A stretch of 43,471 bases of DNA, from positions 1 through 43,471 of the forward strand of contig JAUCGI010000024.1 in the NCBI GenBank assembly GCA_030378035.1. Reading direction: 5' to 3'. The notes beneath the pieces were generated by a model, which ran no database searches, was not told the DNA's origin, and was given only the letters and a program-made list of their open reading frames with translations. The stretch is from Desulfobacterales bacterium HSG2. Its GTDB lineage: Bacteria; Desulfobacterota; Desulfobacteria; Desulfobacterales; 4be13. The first letter of the stretch is position 1, and the number at the start of each line of letters is the position of its first letter. Positions 42,061 through 43,471 of this stretch are shown piece after piece. The position numbers and the translations under genes were made by a program.

Positions 42061-43083
42061 ATGGATAAAAATATGATTTTTGAAAAACAGACAACTTCAT
42101 CACAATTTTTATTATATCAGACTGAAGATGGAAAAAGTAAAATAGAAGTCCGATTGGAAAATGAAACTGTTTGGCTGTCACAGAAAATGCTGTCCGAACT
42201 TTTTCAGGTAACCGTACCGACAATCAATGAGCATATAAAAAATATATTTAAAGAAGGTGAGTTGGATGAAAATTCAGTTATTCGGAAATACCGAATAACT
42301 GCATCAGATAATAAAACATATATGACGAACTTTTATAATCTCGATATGATAATGTCTGTCGGTTATCGGGTACGCTCGCATCGGGGGACACAATTCAGAC
42401 AGTGGGCAACCGAAAGACTCCGGGAGTATATGATAAAAGGTTTTACGCTTGATGATGAACGTCTTAAAGAAGGGCGTAATTTTGCAGGAGATTATTTCGA
42501 TGAACTGCTGGAACGTATCAGAGATATCCGTGCATCAGAAAAGCGTTTTTATCAGAAAATCAGAGATATTTATAAACTTGCCATAGACTATGATCCCAAA
42601 GCTGAGGAGACGCAGGAATTTTTCAAAATTGTTCAGAACAAACTTCACTGGGCAATCACCGGAAAAACCGCTACAGAACTGATTTCAGAACGTGCGGATG
42701 CAGACAAGCCGAATATGGGCCTTACATCATGGAAGGGAACGAAAGTAAGGAAATCTGATGTCACTGTTGCCAAGAATTACCTCAGTGAAAATGAAATTCG
42801 TCAGCTAAACCGTATCGTAACCATGTATCTCGATTACGCGGAAATGCAGGCAGAACTCAGGCAACCTGTTTATATGAGGCAATGGAAAGAAAAATTGGAT
42901 GCCTTTCTCCGATTTAATGAAAAAGACATACTTGAAAATGCCGGCAAAGTTTCAATGGAAATCGCAAAAAATTTGGCTATAAGCGAATATGAACAGTTCA
43001 ACCGCAAAAGACTTGAACATGATAAACAGAAAGATGATGAAGAGTTTGAACAAATAGCCAGACGGGTTGAAAGAAAAACTTAA
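42061..43083 (+). CDS. RhuM-family virulence/phage-defence-associated protein
   Basis: This 340-aa protein matches the RhuM family (PF13310): an N-terminal winged-helix-like part with VWLSQKMLSELFQV and VIRKYRITASDNKTYMTNFYNLDMIMSVGYRVRS-type motifs (first part about residues 35-60, second about 78-110), and a helical C-terminal half with ITGKTATELISERAD. The biochemical role of the family is unknown; it is common in genomic islands. GGAG precedes the ATG. It lies in an island of broken genes. Confidence 0.85.
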   Translation: MDKNMIFEKQTTSSQFLLYQTEDGKSKIEVRLENETVWLSQKMLSELFQVTVPTINEHIKNIFKEGELDENSVIRKYRITASDNKTYMTNFYNLDMIMSVGYRVRSHRGTQFRQWATERLREYMIKGFTLDDERLKEGRNFAGDYFDELLERIRDIRASEKRFYQKIRDIYKLAIDYDPKAEETQEFFKIVQNKLHWAITGKTATELISERADADKPNMGLTSWKGTKVRKSDVTVAKNYLSENEIRQLNRIVTMYLDYAEMQAELRQPVYMRQWKEKLDAFLRFNEKDILENAGKVSMEIAKNLAISEYEQFNRKRLEHDKQKDDEEFEQIARRVERKT

Positions 43084-43109
43084 CCCACTTAACCCGTCAC
43101 TGGTCATGT

Positions 43110-43171
43110 GAACATTTTCCCAACGATTCAGGCTGTCTTCCAGCCGCTTATACCATCGCTGATCTTTGCCC
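43110..43171 (-). repeat. 62-bp duplicate of replication-initiator sequence
   Basis: Identical to 41476-41537 over 62 bp. It joins a TPR gene in frame, giving a chimeric frame KDQRWYKRLEDSLNRW after LGK. Confidence 0.92.
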
Positions 43172-43471
43172 AGGGCCTGAAGCACCGTAGCCAGGTTCGA
43201 CTGACGAGTGGCAACGGAGGGGTGGCCCGGTCCGAAGGATTTCTGATCCGCAGCCAGCGCCTCCCGCAGCAGGGGTTCCGCCTCTTCCAATTTGCCCAGG
43301 TCCTGAAGCACCGTAGCCAGGTTCGACTGACGAGTGGCAACGGAGGGGTGGCCCGGTCCGAAGGATTTCTGATCCGCAGCCAGCGCCTCCCGCAGCAGGG
43401 GTTCCGCCTCTTCCAATTTGCCCAGGTCCATCAGCCCCGTAGCCAGGTTCGACTGACTCGTGGCAACGGAG
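43172..43471 (-). pseudogene. TPR (kinesin-light-chain-like) repeat protein, partial and chimeric
   Basis: The minus strand encodes 42-residue TPR units (LEEAEPLLREALAADQKSFG, then PGHPSVATRQSNLATVLQ). Units 43208-43333 and 43334-43459 are almost identical at DNA level (126 bp period). The gene continues beyond the window end, so its start is missing. Its C-terminus is cut off by the 62-bp piece of the initiator gene. Such TPR proteins often follow an NB-ARC or caspase-like domain upstream, which would lie outside this window. Confidence 0.8.

Overview
The window looks like a chromosomal accessory region of a Gram-negative anaerobe, most likely a Desulfobacterota (Desulfonema/Desulfococcus-like) bacterium. 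This is inferred from gene content only: a type III-A CRISPR operon, a fused ADP-forming acyl-CoA synthetase, a GAF-PilB ATPase, QueH, a single-Cache periplasmic protein, and many mobile and repeat elements. Taxonomy could not be checked by search.

Layout. (1) 0.2-9.6 kb: cas6, a lone IS607-type serine transposase, a decayed CRISPR-like array, then csm1(cas10)-csm2-csm3-csm4-csm5. Cas10 keeps its HD and GGDD motifs, but no cas1/cas2 and no CARF effector is present. The csm junctions are unusually wide, and three of the four are filled by palindromic arrays of short tandem repeats, with a different unit at each. (2) 9.6-25.9 kb: mostly housekeeping genes. These are a CNNM/CorC-type membrane protein, a TIGR01777 epimerase, a membrane protein with a phosphoesterase, a crotonase, a GAF-PilB ATPase, an M48 peptidase with TPRs, queH, hicAB, yggS, maf, tRNA-Leu(UAA) and a Cache protein. 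Between them lie more heptamer arrays and a family of MITE-like inverted repeats with GGCATCCTTCAT-type ends. (3) 26.3-32.7 kb: a defence/mobile island. It holds a remnant of a type I-C-like CRISPR array, a single integron gene cassette with a clear attC site carrying a RusA-like gene and a PD-(D/E)xK-HEPN gene, then gene debris (methyltransferase, thiC and C5-MTase fragments). Next is a type II restriction-modification pair in which the endonuclease is fused to an HTH regulator. The pair is flanked by about 0.4-kb direct repeats. (4) 33.2-38.2 kb: the acyl-CoA synthetase, a decayed S23-type four-helix-bundle gene inside hexamer arrays, guaA, and a 65-bp tandem repeat of about nine copies. (5) 38.2-43.5 kb: accessory genes and wreckage. 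These are a HEPN-like hypothetical protein, mazE with a truncated mazF, a DGQHR-like protein, a broken plasmid-type replication initiator, a RhuM protein, and a TPR gene joined to a 62-bp copy of the initiator gene.

How it works together. Cas6 plus Csm1-5 could form a type III-A interference complex if supplied with crRNA from an array elsewhere, because the local arrays look decayed. The HTH-endonuclease and C5 methyltransferase form a complete R-M system. The cassette-borne RusA/nuclease-HEPN pair is the best candidate for an undescribed defence or mobile-element system. Repeats often supply the last codons and stop codons of neighbouring genes, so repeat spread and gene-end evolution are linked in this genome.
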